Below the pieces are notes generated by a model. The model was not told the DNA's origin and did not search any database. It saw only the letters and a list, made by a program, of their open reading frames with translations. From the NCBI RefSeq assembly GCF_039696035.1, contig NZ_CP155567.1, positions 683,501-747,500 of the forward strand: DNA of 64,000 bases, written 5' to 3'. Position numbers and translations under genes: made by a program. Below, one piece after another: positions 1-10,868 of this stretch; within the stretch, counting starts at the first letter, position 1; every line of letters begins with the position of its first letter. The stretch comes from Microbulbifer sp. SAOS-129_SWC (lineage in GTDB: Bacteria > Pseudomonadota > Gammaproteobacteria > Pseudomonadales > Cellvibrionaceae).

Positions 1-470
1 AGTGGTTCGGCCAGGGCGGCGAGGGTATTGGTGCTGATATTCTGCAGTGGATGGCGCTGCAGCTTGGACCTGGCCAGCCGCTGAACATCATTTTGTTCGC
101 GCTGCTGATCGGTTTCTTCTGCTTCTTCTATACGGCGTTGATGTTCAACCCGAATGAAGTGGCCGACAACCTGAAAAAATCCGGTGCCTATGTGCCCGGT
201 ATCCGTCCCGGTGAGCAGACGGCGCGCTATATCGATAGTGTGCTGACTCGCCTGACCCTGGTCGGAGCCGTGTACATCACGCTGGTGTCCCTGCTGCCGC
301 AGTTTCTGGTGATGGGATTGAACGTACCCTTCTATCTGGGTGGTACGTCACTGCTGATCGTTGTGGTCGTGGTGATGGACTTCATGGCGCAGGTGCAGTC
401 GCATTTGCTGTCACATCAGTACGAAGGTTTGATGAAAAAGGCGAACCTGCAAGGCTATGGTCGCCGCTAA
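1..470 (+). CDS. secY: SecY preprotein translocase subunit, C-terminal part (5' truncated by window)
   Basis: The reading frame is open from the left edge (first full codon at base 3), so only the last 155 or so residues are seen. SecY is the channel-forming subunit of the SecYEG translocon in the inner membrane. The visible part has three hydrophobic segments matching the last three SecY helices, the cytoplasmic loop containing [20 protein letters not shown] between them, and the typical end [16 protein letters not shown]. The in-frame ATG at 51 is internal and not a start. It is followed by rpmJ, which is the normal end of the spc ribosomal protein operon. Identification rests on strong family resemblance. 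Confidence 0.97.
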   Translation, partial: WFGQGGEGIGADILQWMALQLGPGQPLNIILFALLIGFFCFFYTALMFNPNEVADNLKKSGAYVPGIRPGEQTARYIDSVLTRLTLVGAVYITLVSLLPQFLVMGLNVPFYLGGTSLLIVVVVVMDFMAQVQSHLLSHQYEGLMKKANLQGYGRR

Positions 471-512
471 TCGCGGCACCGGTCAGCAAGTTGAGTGAAT
501 TGAGGTAGGGTC

Positions 513-629
513 ATGAAAGTACGCGCTTCTGTTAAAAAGATCTGCCGTAACTGCAAAATCGTGCGCCGCAAGGGCGTTCTGCGGGTGATCTGCAGCGCCG
601 AGCCGCGCCACAAGCAGCGGCAGGGCTAA
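513..629 (+). CDS. rpmJ: 50S ribosomal protein L36 (38 aa)
   Basis: A 38-residue protein beginning [19 protein letters not shown] and ending [10 protein letters not shown], the exact length and pattern of short-form L36. The Cys-X2-Cys pair and the later Cys and His form the zinc-binding set, so this is the zinc-containing (C+) type. It is the last gene of the spc operon, 42 bases after secY, with a GAGG Shine-Dalgarno just upstream of the ATG. L36 binds 23S rRNA in the large subunit. Confidence 0.97.
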   Translation: MKVRASVKKICRNCKIVRRKGVLRVICSAEPRHKQRQG

Positions 630-805
630 TCAGCGCATTTGCACAGCTGAGCTGTGTGCGTTGATTGGCAGCTCGCCATGGATGGCGAGTCCGGTGTCCA
701 TCCCGGGAAGGGTATTTGCGGCACCATTTGTTCGTGAAAGAATCTGCCGGATTGCACAGCCCCGTGCGATCTGGCGACATTGCAGGCCTTTCCGGGTTTG
801 TGGTG

Positions 806-835
806 GAGACCGCCAAGTCAATACTTGGCGGTCTC
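806..835 (+). other. Perfect 13-bp inverted repeat
   Basis: GAGACCGCCAAGT, a CAAT loop, then the exact reverse complement. Neither strand has a T-tract after it, so it is not a standard intrinsic terminator. It lies in the rpmJ-rpsM gap and could protect the spc mRNA 3' end or be a protein or RNA binding site. Confidence 0.7.
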
Positions 836-897
836 AAAAAGGGGGCGTTGACTGTCGTCCATATCCTTTCTCACGAGAGTGGGGGAGGCGTGGGCTA

Positions 898-926
898 TTG
901 CAATTTAGTGTCTGAGAGGCTATTCT
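898..926 (+). promoter_or_regulatory. Likely alpha-operon promoter (sigma70 type)
   Basis: TTGCAA (898-903) and TATTCT (921-926) are separated by exactly 17 bases, giving a -35/-10 pair with 5/6 and 4/6 matches to consensus. Transcription would start near 933, leaving a leader of about 108 bases before rpsM. Prediction only. Confidence 0.5.
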
Positions 927-987
927 TGCGCGCCTTTTTGGTGGCGCAGGCCGTTTTTTAGTCGCTGTCAGCGCCGAAATCAAAGCA

Positions 988-1018
988 GAGTCACATTATT
1001 TATTCAAAATAGTGACTC
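988..1018 (+). promoter_or_regulatory. Hairpin in the rpsM leader, possible S4 autoregulatory element
   Basis: GAGTCAC (988-994) and GTGACTC (1012-1018) pair perfectly, with further A/T pairing inside. The stem ends 9 bases before the GGAG Shine-Dalgarno (1028-1031) of rpsM. S4-mediated translational control of the alpha operon is known in E. coli; its use of this hairpin is inferred. Confidence 0.4.
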
Positions 1019-1040
1019 CCAATACGTGGAGTATGCCTCT

Positions 1041-1397
1041 ATGGCACGTATTGCTGGTGTCAATGTACCAGACCACAAGCACGCCGTGATCTCCCTGACC
1101 CATATCTTTGGGGTCGGTCGCACCACGGCCAAGTCTATTTTGGCAGCGGTTGGTATCGCTGAATCCACCAAAATCCGCGACCTGTCTGAAGAGCAGATCG
1201 AATCTATCCGCGGTGAAGTTGCAAAACTGACCGTGGAGGGCGACCTGCGCCGCGAAGTGTCCATGAACATCAAACGTCTGATGGATCTGGGTTGCTTCCG
1301 CGGTCTGCGTCACCGCCGCAGCCTGCCGCTGCGCGGCCAGCGCACCAAGACCAACGCTCGCACCCGTAAGGGTCCGCGCAAGCCGATTCGCAAGTAA
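1041..1397 (+). CDS. rpsM: 30S ribosomal protein S13
   Basis: 118 residues starting [14 protein letters not shown], matching the length and start of bacterial S13. A longer frame from a GTG at 1026 adds five residues but would run through the GGAG Shine-Dalgarno at 1028-1031, so ATG 1041 is chosen. It has the helix-two-turn-helix region around [14 protein letters not shown] and the basic tail [15 protein letters not shown] that contacts P-site tRNA. First gene of the alpha operon, which also makes S11, S4, RNA polymerase alpha and L17. Confidence 0.98.
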   Translation: MARIAGVNVPDHKHAVISLTHIFGVGRTTAKSILAAVGIAESTKIRDLSEEQIESIRGEVAKLTVEGDLRREVSMNIKRLMDLGCFRGLRHRRSLPLRGQRTKTNARTRKGPRKPIRK

Positions 1398-1473
1398 CAC
1401 GCGACATCGCGGTTTAACAAGCCCCTCTCTTGTGACGAGATGGGGGATTTGATACAGGATTTAGGATACAGGT

Positions 1474-1863
1474 ATGGCTAAGCCAAAAACTACTGTTCGC
1501 AAAAAGGTCAAAAAGACCGTTGTCGACGGTATTGCCCACGTCCACGCATCGTTCAATAACACGATCGTGACGATCACTGATCGTCAGGGCAATACCCTCA
1601 GCTGGGCCACTTCTGGTGGTTCCGGTTTCCGTGGCTCTCGCAAGAGCACGCCTTTTGCTGCCCAAGTGGCCGCCGAGCGCGCAGGTACTGCCGCGCAGGA
1701 ATACGGCCTGAAAAACCTTGATGTCGAAGTTAAGGGCCCCGGCCCGGGTCGCGAATCTGCTGTTCGCGCACTCAACAACTGCGGCTACAAGATCACCAAC
1801 ATCACCGACGTGACGCCGATCCCGCATAATGGTTGTCGTCCGCCCAAGAAACGTCGCGTGTAA
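1474..1863 (+). CDS. rpsK: 30S ribosomal protein S11
   Basis: 129 residues, the normal length. Shows the conserved blocks [19 protein letters not shown] and the C-terminal [15 protein letters not shown], where the Asn-Gly often forms isoaspartate. S11 sits on the small-subunit platform near the Shine-Dalgarno helix of 16S rRNA. Second gene of the alpha operon, followed 15 bases later by rpsD. Confidence 0.98.
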   Translation: MAKPKTTVRKKVKKTVVDGIAHVHASFNNTIVTITDRQGNTLSWATSGGSGFRGSRKSTPFAAQVAAERAGTAAQEYGLKNLDVEVKGPGPGRESAVRALNNCGYKITNITDVTPIPHNGCRPPKKRRV

Positions 1864-1878
1864 GAGGGGGCTGACAAA

Positions 1879-2499
1879 ATGGCACGTTATATTGGACCGA
1901 AATGTAAGCTTTCCCGTCGGGAAGGTACCGATCTGCAGCTGAAAAGCGGCGTTCGCCCGCACGACTCAAAATGTCGCGCGGAATCCAAGCCTGGTCAGCA
2001 CGGCGCCGGTCGCGGCCGCCTGTCCGACTACGGTGTGCAGCTGCGTGAGAAGCAGAAAGTTCGCCGCATCTACGGCGTACTGGAAAAGCAGTTCCGCAAC
2101 TACTATAAGGAAGCGGCTCGCCTGAAAGGCGCAACCGGTGAAAACCTGCTGCAGCTGCTGGAAACCCGCCTGGACAATGTGGTTTACCGCATGGGCTTCG
2201 GCTCGACCCGCTCCGAAGCGCGTCAGCTGGTTTCCCACAAGGCAATTCTGGTGAACGGCAGCGCCGTTAACATCCCGTCCTACAAAGTGAAGGAAGGCGA
2301 TGTTATTGCTATACGCGAGAAAGCGAAAAAGCAGATGCGTATCCAGAATTCCGTTTCCCTCGCCGCCCAGCGTGGCGATGTCGAGTGGGTAGATGTCAAC
2401 GCGACCAAACTGGAAGGCACTTTCAAGCGCGTTCCGGATCGCGTCGATCTGCCGGCAGAAATCAACGAAAACCTTATCGTGGAGCTCTACTCCAAGTAA
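1879..2499 (+). CDS. rpsD: 30S ribosomal protein S4
   Basis: 206 residues with the N-terminal segment [19 protein letters not shown] and a central S4 RNA-binding domain (about residues 95-160, [18 protein letters not shown] and [10 protein letters not shown]). S4 starts small-subunit assembly on 16S rRNA and in enterobacteria also represses translation of this operon by binding its leader. The N-terminal region keeps only a single cysteine (Cys9) of the set found in zinc-binding S4 forms, so this is probably a zinc-independent type. Well-placed GAGG Shine-Dalgarno. Confidence 0.98.
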   Translation: MARYIGPKCKLSRREGTDLQLKSGVRPHDSKCRAESKPGQHGAGRGRLSDYGVQLREKQKVRRIYGVLEKQFRNYYKEAARLKGATGENLLQLLETRLDNVVYRMGFGSTRSEARQLVSHKAILVNGSAVNIPSYKVKEGDVIAIREKAKKQMRIQNSVSLAAQRGDVEWVDVNATKLEGTFKRVPDRVDLPAEINENLIVELYSK

Positions 2500-2546
2500 G
2501 GTCCTATTCCTTCTATTTAGGAATGAAACTTTAAACAGGTAAGGCT

Positions 2547-3551
2547 ATGCAGACTGCTGTCAACGAGTTTTTGACACCGCGTCGTATTGACGTCACCGAG
2601 TACAACCCGAACCATGCGAAAGTGGTTCTGGAGCCTCTGGAGCGTGGCTTTGGCCACACTCTGGGCAACGCACTGCGTCGCATCCTGCTGTCCTCTATGC
2701 CGGGTTGCGCCGTCACTGAAGTGGAAATTGACGGTGTTGAACACGAGTACAGCGCGATTGAGGGTGTGCAGGAAGATGTAATCGAAATCCTGCTCAACCT
2801 GAAAGAAATCGCTGTCGTGATGCACGGCAAGGATCAGGCGGTACTGAGCCTGAGCAAAAAGGGCCCGGGCGCGGTGACTGCCGGTGATATCCAGGTAGAT
2901 CACGACATCGAGATCGTTAATCCCGAGCACGTGATCGCCAACATCACCGGTGACGTGGAGTTGAGCCTGCGTCTGACCGTCGCCCGCGGCCGTGGCTACC
3001 AGCCCGCCGACGCGCGTCGTGAAGACGAAGAGGAAACTCGTGCAATCGGCCGCCTGCAGCTGGATGCCTCCTTCAGCCCGGTTCGTCGCGTTTCCTACAG
3101 CGTGGAATCCGCGCGTGTAGAGCAGCGTACCGACCTGGACAAGCTGGTTCTGGATCTGGAGACCAACGGTACCCTGGATCCGGAAGAGGCCATCCGCCGC
3201 GCCGCGACCATCCTGCAGCAGCAGCTGGCAGTGTTTGTCGACCTGGACCACGAAAAGCCTTCCGACAAGCCTGCGGAAGAGCCGGAAGTGGACCCGGTAC
3301 TGCTGCGCCCGGTGGACGACCTGGAGCTGACCGTACGTTCGGCCAACTGTCTGAAAGCGGAAAACATCTACTACATCGGCGACCTGATTCAGCGTACCGA
3401 AGTAGAGCTGCTGAAGACCCCGAACCTGGGCAAGAAGTCCCTGACCGAAATCAAGGATGTTCTGGCCTCGCGCGGTCTGTCCCTGGGTATGCGCCTCGAG
3501 AACTGGCCGCCGGCCAGCCTCAAGGGCGACAGCAAGCTGAGCCCCCTGTAA
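2547..3551 (+). CDS. rpoA: DNA-directed RNA polymerase alpha subunit
   Basis: 334 residues, close to the Pseudomonas length. The N-terminal domain (about 1-230) drives alpha dimerisation and beta/beta' assembly and contains [21 protein letters not shown] flexible acidic linker ([14 protein letters not shown]) leads to the C-terminal domain, which binds UP elements and activators and shows [17 protein letters not shown] and [14 protein letters not shown]. Fourth gene of the alpha operon, followed by rplQ after 125 bases that contain two short inverted repeats (3563-3579 and around 3599-3630). Confidence 0.99.
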   Translation: MQTAVNEFLTPRRIDVTEYNPNHAKVVLEPLERGFGHTLGNALRRILLSSMPGCAVTEVEIDGVEHEYSAIEGVQEDVIEILLNLKEIAVVMHGKDQAVLSLSKKGPGAVTAGDIQVDHDIEIVNPEHVIANITGDVELSLRLTVARGRGYQPADARREDEEETRAIGRLQLDASFSPVRRVSYSVESARVEQRTDLDKLVLDLETNGTLDPEEAIRRAATILQQQLAVFVDLDHEKPSDKPAEEPEVDPVLLRPVDDLELTVRSANCLKAENIYYIGDLIQRTEVELLKTPNLGKKSLTEIKDVLASRGLSLGMRLENWPPASLKGDSKLSPL

Positions 3552-3676
3552 GTATTTGGTTGGCGCGGCTCTGCCGCGCAGTTGATAGAAAGAACCCGAG
3601 CGGTGCCACGACTTAGCGCGACACCGCTCCAGAACGACTTGCTGAGAAAGCAATCAAAGTCGTAAGGAATTGAGTC

Positions 3677-4072
3677 ATGCGTCATCGCTATAGTGGCCGT
3701 AAATTCAGCCGTACCAGCGCTCACCGCAAGGCCATGTTCAAAAACATGACCGCCTCTCTGGTAGAGCACGAACTGATCAAGACCACACTGCCGAAAGCCA
3801 AGGAGCTGCGCCGCGTTGCGGAACCGCTGATCACCCTGGCCAAGAAAGACAGTGTTGCCAACCGTCGTCTGGCTTTCGCCCGTATCCGTGACAAGGATGC
3901 TGTGCGCAAGCTGTTTGACGAACTGGGTCCGCGTTACGACGCGCGTCCGGGCGGTTACATCCGTATCCTGAAGTGCGGTTTCCGCGCCGGCGACAAGGCC
4001 CCGATGGCCTACGTTGAGCTGGTGGACCGCCCGGTAGCGGACGACGACGCGGCAGAAGCCGCCGAGGCGTAA
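3677..4072 (+). CDS. rplQ: 50S ribosomal protein L17
   Basis: 131 residues beginning [20 protein letters not shown], the L17 signature, with [21 protein letters not shown] in the middle and a short acidic tail. L17 lies near the peptide exit tunnel. Last gene of the alpha operon, followed 20 bases later by a strong intrinsic terminator. Confidence 0.98.
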   Translation: MRHRYSGRKFSRTSAHRKAMFKNMTASLVEHELIKTTLPKAKELRRVAEPLITLAKKDSVANRRLAFARIRDKDAVRKLFDELGPRYDARPGGYIRILKCGFRAGDKAPMAYVELVDRPVADDDAAEAAEA

Positions 4073-4090
4073 GCCGCCGGTGATCCGCAG

Positions 4091-4118
4091 AAAAGCCGGC
4101 TCTCGAGCCGGCTTTTTT
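4091..4118 (+). terminator. Intrinsic terminator of the alpha operon
   Basis: AAGCCGGCTC, a TC loop centre, GAGCCGGCTT and then a run of T. Sits right after the rplQ stop codon. Confidence 0.93.
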
Positions 4119-4148
4119 GTGTCCGCAACTCTCCCGGAGCGCCCTGTA

Positions 4149-4397
4149 ATGTCTTACGAACAGTTACTTGCCAATCTTAACCCGCAGATCGTCGCCAGCC
4201 TCAAGCGCGCGATAGAGCTGGGTAAATGGCCCAATGGCGTCGCGGTGACGGCCGAGCAGCGCCAGCTGTGTGCCGAGGCTGTCGCCAACTGGGAACAGCG
4301 CCATGTCGCCACAGAGGGCCGTGTGGGCTATGTGGCACCGAAGAAGACGCCGTGCGCAGACAAGCCTGCCGAGGACGAAGCGCTTAACTGGGTGTGA
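4149..4397 (+). CDS. YeaC-family protein (DUF1315)
   Basis: 82 residues starting MSYEQLLANLNPQIVASLKR and containing ELGKWPNGVAVTAEQRQLCAEAV, which resembles the E. coli YeaC/DUF1315 family. Function is unknown in that family. The frame can be extended upstream to 4080, but that would run through the rplQ terminator, so ATG 4149 is used. No predicted membrane segment or signal peptide, so probably cytosolic. Stands alone after the alpha operon. Confidence 0.85.
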   Translation: MSYEQLLANLNPQIVASLKRAIELGKWPNGVAVTAEQRQLCAEAVANWEQRHVATEGRVGYVAPKKTPCADKPAEDEALNWV

Positions 4398-4676
4398 GGG
4401 CTAGCCGGCTATCGGCGTCGTACCTCGCCCTGTGCGATTCCGACGCCTGTCCCCTGCGCTGGAATTCTGCTGTTTTTCGCGCAGCGATTGCCGTGCAGCG
4501 CGGATATTCGGCCTCATCGGCGCGAACAGGGTGTCACATCCCAATGTGCGGTCGCGCTGGCGCGGCGCACGGATCCGCGGTTGGACGCGCCCGCAGATCG
4601 AAGCTTGCCGCGCCGGTCCGTCGAGAGCCTGCGCGATCGTCAATCCCCAGAAGATCTCTGCCGCCCTCTCCGGCGC

Positions 4677-6152
4677 TCACGGCCGCTTGGCAAAGACGCG
4701 GTCGAGAAAGCGCACCCCGCTGACATGGCCGGACTTGTCGAACAGAAAGTGTGCGACGCTACCACTGCCGGTCACCTCAATGCGAAAAGCATTATCGGCG
4801 GCGTTGTATATTTCGGCGCGCGAGTGGGCAATGCCCGCGCGCACTTCCAACCCTGTCTTGCCAAGATACCAGTCCATTGTGCCGAGTTCGGCATTCTCGA
4901 ACGTGCCGGTAAAGGCCTCGAGTGGGTGGGCAAGCGGCGCCGCGCGCTGTTGGCGTTTGTGCATATCAGCCTGGTAATGCGCCCGATAGGCCGCCAGCTG
5001 CTTTTCGAACTGCTTTAATTTGACCGTGAAGCGCGCCGACGCCCCGTGCCGCTCAAGCAGTTGGGCGTAGATATAGCTGGCCATCAGGTCGACGGCGGGT
5101 GTGTTGGCGTTGGCGAGTACCACCACGCCAACCGAGCGGTCCGGCATGAATGACATATGCGCCCGGTAGCCGCCGAAGGAACCGAAGCGGTGCAGCAATC
5201 GCTCACCATCGTAGTCGCCGATATCCCACCCGTAACCCCAACCGGTGCGGTGGTAGTCACCAAATTGCCGATCCTGACGGGCATGCTGCGTTTGTGTCTG
5301 CCGCAATGGCCCTGCGGGTAACAGGCGCTTTCCGTCGACAATTCCTCCACTGATCTGCGCGGCGACAAAGCGCGCGAGGCTGGAGGCCGTGGAAAAATGC
5401 CCCCCCGCCGCGTGCAGGTTCGCATCTGCCTTGAGTAGCGGGATACGGCTGGTTGCGCTTGTAGCGATGGTATGGGGCAGGGCGATCTGCCGTTCGGGGA
5501 GAGCGGACAGGTCGGCGCTGGTCTGCGACATCTGCAACGGTATCAGTACCTCGCGCTCCACCGCCTGTTTCCAGCTGTTTTTTCCTTTTCGCCCGAGTAC
5601 CAGGCCGAGCAGGTTGTAGTCGAGATTGGTGTATTCGAACGTTTTGCCGTGTTCGGCGGGTTCGTAGTCCTTGAGCAGCTCTATTAATTTGCTGCGGGTG
5701 AAGTCGCCGCTGTAAGCGGTGCGGAAGACCACTGGCCAGCGGTCTTTCATCCCGTCGCGCATGGCGAGCAAATCATCCAGGGTTACGCGCTGGGTATCCC
5801 ACGCGGTGCCCTTGAGTTCGGGTAAGTAGTCGGTGATCGGCGCGCTCAAATCCAGTTCGTGGCGCGCGGCTTCGAGCGTGACGGCCGTGGCGGTCAGGGC
5901 CTTGGTGCTGGACGCGATGTAGAAGTAGGTGTCGTTATCCACCGTGCGGCCAGATTCTAAATCCGCGATACCAAAGCCGTGCCGGTATACGATCTGGTCG
6001 CCCCGCACCACCGCGACACCCATCCCCGGTACTGCGCCCTGCGCCACCAGGCGATCTCCGAAGCCGGTCACCTCCGTGCGCCAATCGGCTGCCTGTGCGG
6101 TAGCGCCCAGCATGTAAATCAGGAAAAAACCAATGGCTCTGACTGGCATCAT
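4677..6152 (-). CDS. Secreted serine hydrolase, beta-lactamase class C / EstB-like
   Basis: 491 residues with a signal peptide (about 1-21, ending ATAQA-AD). The penicillin-binding fold is marked by SSTK at residues 81-84 (catalytic Ser81 and Lys84), the YTN motif near 175 in FEYTNLDYNLLG, and a third-box region around HRFGSFGGY. The family includes class C beta-lactamases, esterases and D-amino acid peptidases; which it is cannot be read from sequence. After about residue 380 comes a C-terminal extension (from AFTGTFENAELG) like those on many secreted members. Two adjacent ATGs (6152, 6149) are possible starts. The AraC gene ends 35 bases upstream on the same strand, so the two are probably co-transcribed. 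Confidence 0.88.
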   Translation of the reverse strand: MMPVRAIGFFLIYMLGATAQAADWRTEVTGFGDRLVAQGAVPGMGVAVVRGDQIVYRHGFGIADLESGRTVDNDTYFYIASSTKALTATAVTLEAARHELDLSAPITDYLPELKGTAWDTQRVTLDDLLAMRDGMKDRWPVVFRTAYSGDFTRSKLIELLKDYEPAEHGKTFEYTNLDYNLLGLVLGRKGKNSWKQAVEREVLIPLQMSQTSADLSALPERQIALPHTIATSATSRIPLLKADANLHAAGGHFSTASSLARFVAAQISGGIVDGKRLLPAGPLRQTQTQHARQDRQFGDYHRTGWGYGWDIGDYDGERLLHRFGSFGGYRAHMSFMPDRSVGVVVLANANTPAVDLMASYIYAQLLERHGASARFTVKLKQFEKQLAAYRAHYQADMHKRQQRAAPLAHPLEAFTGTFENAELGTMDWYLGKTGLEVRAGIAHSRAEIYNAADNAFRIEVTGSGSVAHFLFDKSGHVSGVRFLDRVFAKRP

Positions 6153-6187
6153 GTTGAAAAGTCCCTGTGGTGATTCTGGTTATGTTG

Positions 6188-7069
6188 TCATTGATCCGTT
6201 TTCCAGTCTAAATGCCGCTGGCAACGCGTTTCTTGTACAGATGAAACCCGGGAAAGCAGAGCGCGGATCGAGCCGGGTCTCGATCCGGTCAGCGTACGCA
6301 GGTCGCGGCAGAAATGGGCGTGGTCGGTATAGCCGCAGGCATGTGCGATTTCGCAGAGATTGCTACCGGAGTGGCTCAGGGTGGCGGCGGCCAGGCAAAA
6401 GCGCGCGCGTTTGCGGTATTGGGTAATGGAGGTGCCGTAATGGCGCCGGAAGGCGCGCGCGAGGTAGACCGGGTGCACGCCGGCCCGGTCGGCGAGCTGA
6501 CGTACACTGAGAGAGAGCCGCGCGGTGTCGTCCAGCTGCTGTTTGATCCAGCGCAGCCAGCGAGGCGCCGGCCCCCGTGCAACAGCCTCCATGCCGGTGA
6601 CGCCGGCCAGCAGATTGACGGTTTCTTCTTCGGCGATGCTGTCGGGAGCGCTGGAATTTGACAGCAGCAGGGCGAGCAGGCTGAGCATTTCTCTGAGGGC
6701 GGGCCCCTTGTGCAGCCAGCGCCAGTTTTTATCCACATCGATACACGACGCCGGCCACAGTTGGCAATCTGCCGTGAATTTGATCTGCACCAGCCGCGCA
6801 CCGGTGGGGCCTATCCAGTCGCAGTGCGACACGCCCGCCGGTTTGATAACCAGGCTGTAGGGCGTGGCATCTTCTTCAGATCGTTGCACACGCTCGCGTA
6901 TTCCCCCTGAAATTAGAAAGCTGATGCCGTGGTGGTTGTGACTGTGCCATTTCTGCCGGTGGCCAGCGGGGTATTGCGCCAGTTGTAGCGCAAACCCGTT
7001 GCCCGATATTTCTCGCAGAATTTGTGGACCGGGCCGCTTTTCCCGGGAGAGTGGACTGGCGGTAGACAT
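6188..7069 (-). CDS. AraC-family transcriptional regulator
   Basis: 293 residues. The N-terminal half looks like a small-molecule-sensing cupin (HSHNHHGISFLISG near residue 45). The C-terminal 100 residues form a two-helix-turn-helix AraC domain: LSVRQLADRAGVHPVYLARAF, then SLCEIAHACGYTDHAHFCRD-like second helix pair. A frame from a TTG at 7087 exists, but ATG 7069 has GAGG eight bases upstream and is preferred. It lies just upstream of, and likely in one unit with, the serine hydrolase gene, which it may control; the effector is unknown. Confidence 0.88.
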   Translation of the reverse strand: MSTASPLSREKRPGPQILREISGNGFALQLAQYPAGHRQKWHSHNHHGISFLISGGIRERVQRSEEDATPYSLVIKPAGVSHCDWIGPTGARLVQIKFTADCQLWPASCIDVDKNWRWLHKGPALREMLSLLALLLSNSSAPDSIAEEETVNLLAGVTGMEAVARGPAPRWLRWIKQQLDDTARLSLSVRQLADRAGVHPVYLARAFRRHYGTSITQYRKRARFCLAAATLSHSGSNLCEIAHACGYTDHAHFCRDLRTLTGSRPGSIRALLSRVSSVQETRCQRHLDWKTDQ

Positions 7070-7382
7070 GGGCGTGGCCTCTTTCAAGCGAATGACGGTC
7101 GAATCGTGACGCTAATTGGTTAGAGGTCGTAAGGTGCGGATTCGGATGCACTGTAGCTATGCCGCAAGGGGGCGTAATAAGACGCCGTCCCGGATGCAAG
7201 CTCGCCGTGCTGTACGGATCGGGCATAACGTTTCGAGAGCGAGCAATGGCGGGATCTGTACCCCGGGCGGGTGGATCTGCTCAAGCACTCGTCGCGGCGT
7301 TAGCGGCTGCATACCGCAAAGGGACAGTGGAAGTGATTAACGTGTGATTGCGGCCCGGAGGTGACCTCCGGGCCGGTGCGGT
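7070..7382. other. Intergenic region upstream of the AraC gene
   Basis: 313 bases between the divergent start of the AraC gene and the 3' end of the GNAT gene. Two plus-strand frames cross it (7116-7340, 7159-7347), but they have unlikely composition and no Shine-Dalgarno. It contains a short GGCGT/ACGCC inverted repeat near 7171-7186 and the 11-bp hairpin at 7351-7375. The AraC promoter must lie here but is not obvious. Confidence 0.5.
7351..7375 (-). terminator. Strong hairpin 3' of the GNAT gene
   Basis: Perfect 11-bp stem (CGGCCCGGAGG, TGA loop, CCTCCGGGCCG) eight bases beyond the stop of the minus-strand acetyltransferase gene. No T-tract follows in that direction, so it may be an mRNA-end stabiliser rather than a true intrinsic terminator. 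Confidence 0.4.
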
Positions 7383-7877
7383 CTAGGCGTAGAGGTCCAT
7401 TTCCCCTTCTTCGGGGTTGAGTGTGACCTTGCGCTCGAATTCTAGCCCGAGTTTTTTCAGCACATTGACCGAACCGAGGTTGTCCGGGTCCACCAGACCG
7501 ATAATGCGCTTCAGCCCCAGCACGCTGCGCCCGTAATCCATCACCAGCAGCGACGCTTCGGTGGCCAGTCCGCGCCCCCAGAATTCGGGCAGGAAGCGGT
7601 AGCCGATATCGATCTCGTCGATTTCCAGCAGGTATTTCAGACCGCAGAAACCGATCAGCCGGCCGCTGTCCTTATCGATACAGGCCAGGCGGCCGAAACC
7701 GTGAATCTGGTAGTCGCGCAGCGGCGCTTGCTTCAGTACCTCAATGGCTTCGGCGACGGAAGCAAGCGGGGCCTGGCCGGTGTAGCGCACGACTTCCGCG
7801 TTGGAATTCAGCTGGAAGTACTCTTGCGCATCGTCGAGCGTAAATTTTCGCAGCTGCAGTCGTTCGGTTTCGAGCAT
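7383..7877 (-). CDS. GNAT-family N-acetyltransferase (RimJ/RimL type)
   Basis: 164 residues beginning MLETERLQLRKFTLDDAQEY, the usual start of RimJ/RimL-like acetyltransferases. The acetyl-CoA binding region is seen around residues 95-120 (FLPEFWGRGLATEASLLVMD), followed by VDPDNLGSVNVLKKLG. Such enzymes acetylate protein N-termini or small amines; the substrate here is unknown. AAGGAA Shine-Dalgarno just upstream of the ATG. It starts 33 bases after the uvrA stop on the same strand and may be read with uvrA. Confidence 0.88.
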   Translation of the reverse strand: MLETERLQLRKFTLDDAQEYFQLNSNAEVVRYTGQAPLASVAEAIEVLKQAPLRDYQIHGFGRLACIDKDSGRLIGFCGLKYLLEIDEIDIGYRFLPEFWGRGLATEASLLVMDYGRSVLGLKRIIGLVDPDNLGSVNVLKKLGLEFERKVTLNPEEGEMDLYA

Positions 7878-7910
7878 TGTTATTTTCCTTGTGCGGCAAT
7901 CGCGATGCCG

Positions 7911-10739
<2,829 letters not shown>

Positions 10740-10769
10740 GCTCTACCTTCTTTGGTATTAAAGAATGAG

Positions 10770-10790
10770 CCGGCGGCGCAGCGCCGCCGG
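10770..10790. other. GC-rich hairpin in the uvrA 5' leader
   Basis: CCGGCGGC and GCCGCCGG pair around GCAGC. It lies between the predicted uvrA promoter and the start codon, and is preceded (in the uvrA direction) by a T-run, so it is not a terminator for uvrA itself. Role unknown. Confidence 0.5.
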
Positions 10791-10801
10791 AAAAACAGCC
10801 A

Positions 10802-10829
10802 AGTATAATCCGGCTGTCAACTGTGCCAA
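10802..10829 (-). promoter_or_regulatory. Predicted uvrA promoter
   Basis: On the minus strand TTGGCA (10829-10824) and TATACT (10807-10802) are 16 bases apart, each matching 5/6 of the sigma70 consensus. The -10 is embedded in an ACAGCC/GGCTGT inverted repeat (10795-10800 and 10812-10817). Confidence 0.6.
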
Positions 10830-10868
10830 AATTGCCCACCGCAAAATTACGACGACAAGCCGATTTCC

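Larger units (their letters stand above)
630..1040 (+). promoter_or_regulatory. Long intergenic leader between rpmJ and rpsM
   Basis: This 411-base gap has no credible gene; the short frames crossing it lack family resemblance and good start sites. It holds a perfect 13-bp hairpin (806-835), a sigma70-like promoter (898-926), a weak hairpin followed by six T (926-959) and a hairpin just before the rpsM start (988-1018). In enterobacteria the stretch before rpsM is the target by which S4 represses the alpha operon. A similar role here is inferred from position only; the sequence is not an obvious match to the E. coli pseudoknot. Confidence 0.5.

Noticed and set aside
1026..1040. GTG start for a five-residue longer S13
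   Set aside because: The codons overlap the Shine-Dalgarno, and S13 homologues begin at the ATG at 1041.
2517..3653. Long open frame on the minus strand opposite rpoA
   Set aside because: It is the antisense shadow of rpoA, with no family resemblance or Shine-Dalgarno; GC-rich codon use leaves opposite frames open.
7116..7347. Two overlapping plus-strand frames of 62-74 codons in the AraC upstream gap
   Set aside because: Arg/Cys-rich composition, no ribosome site, no family.
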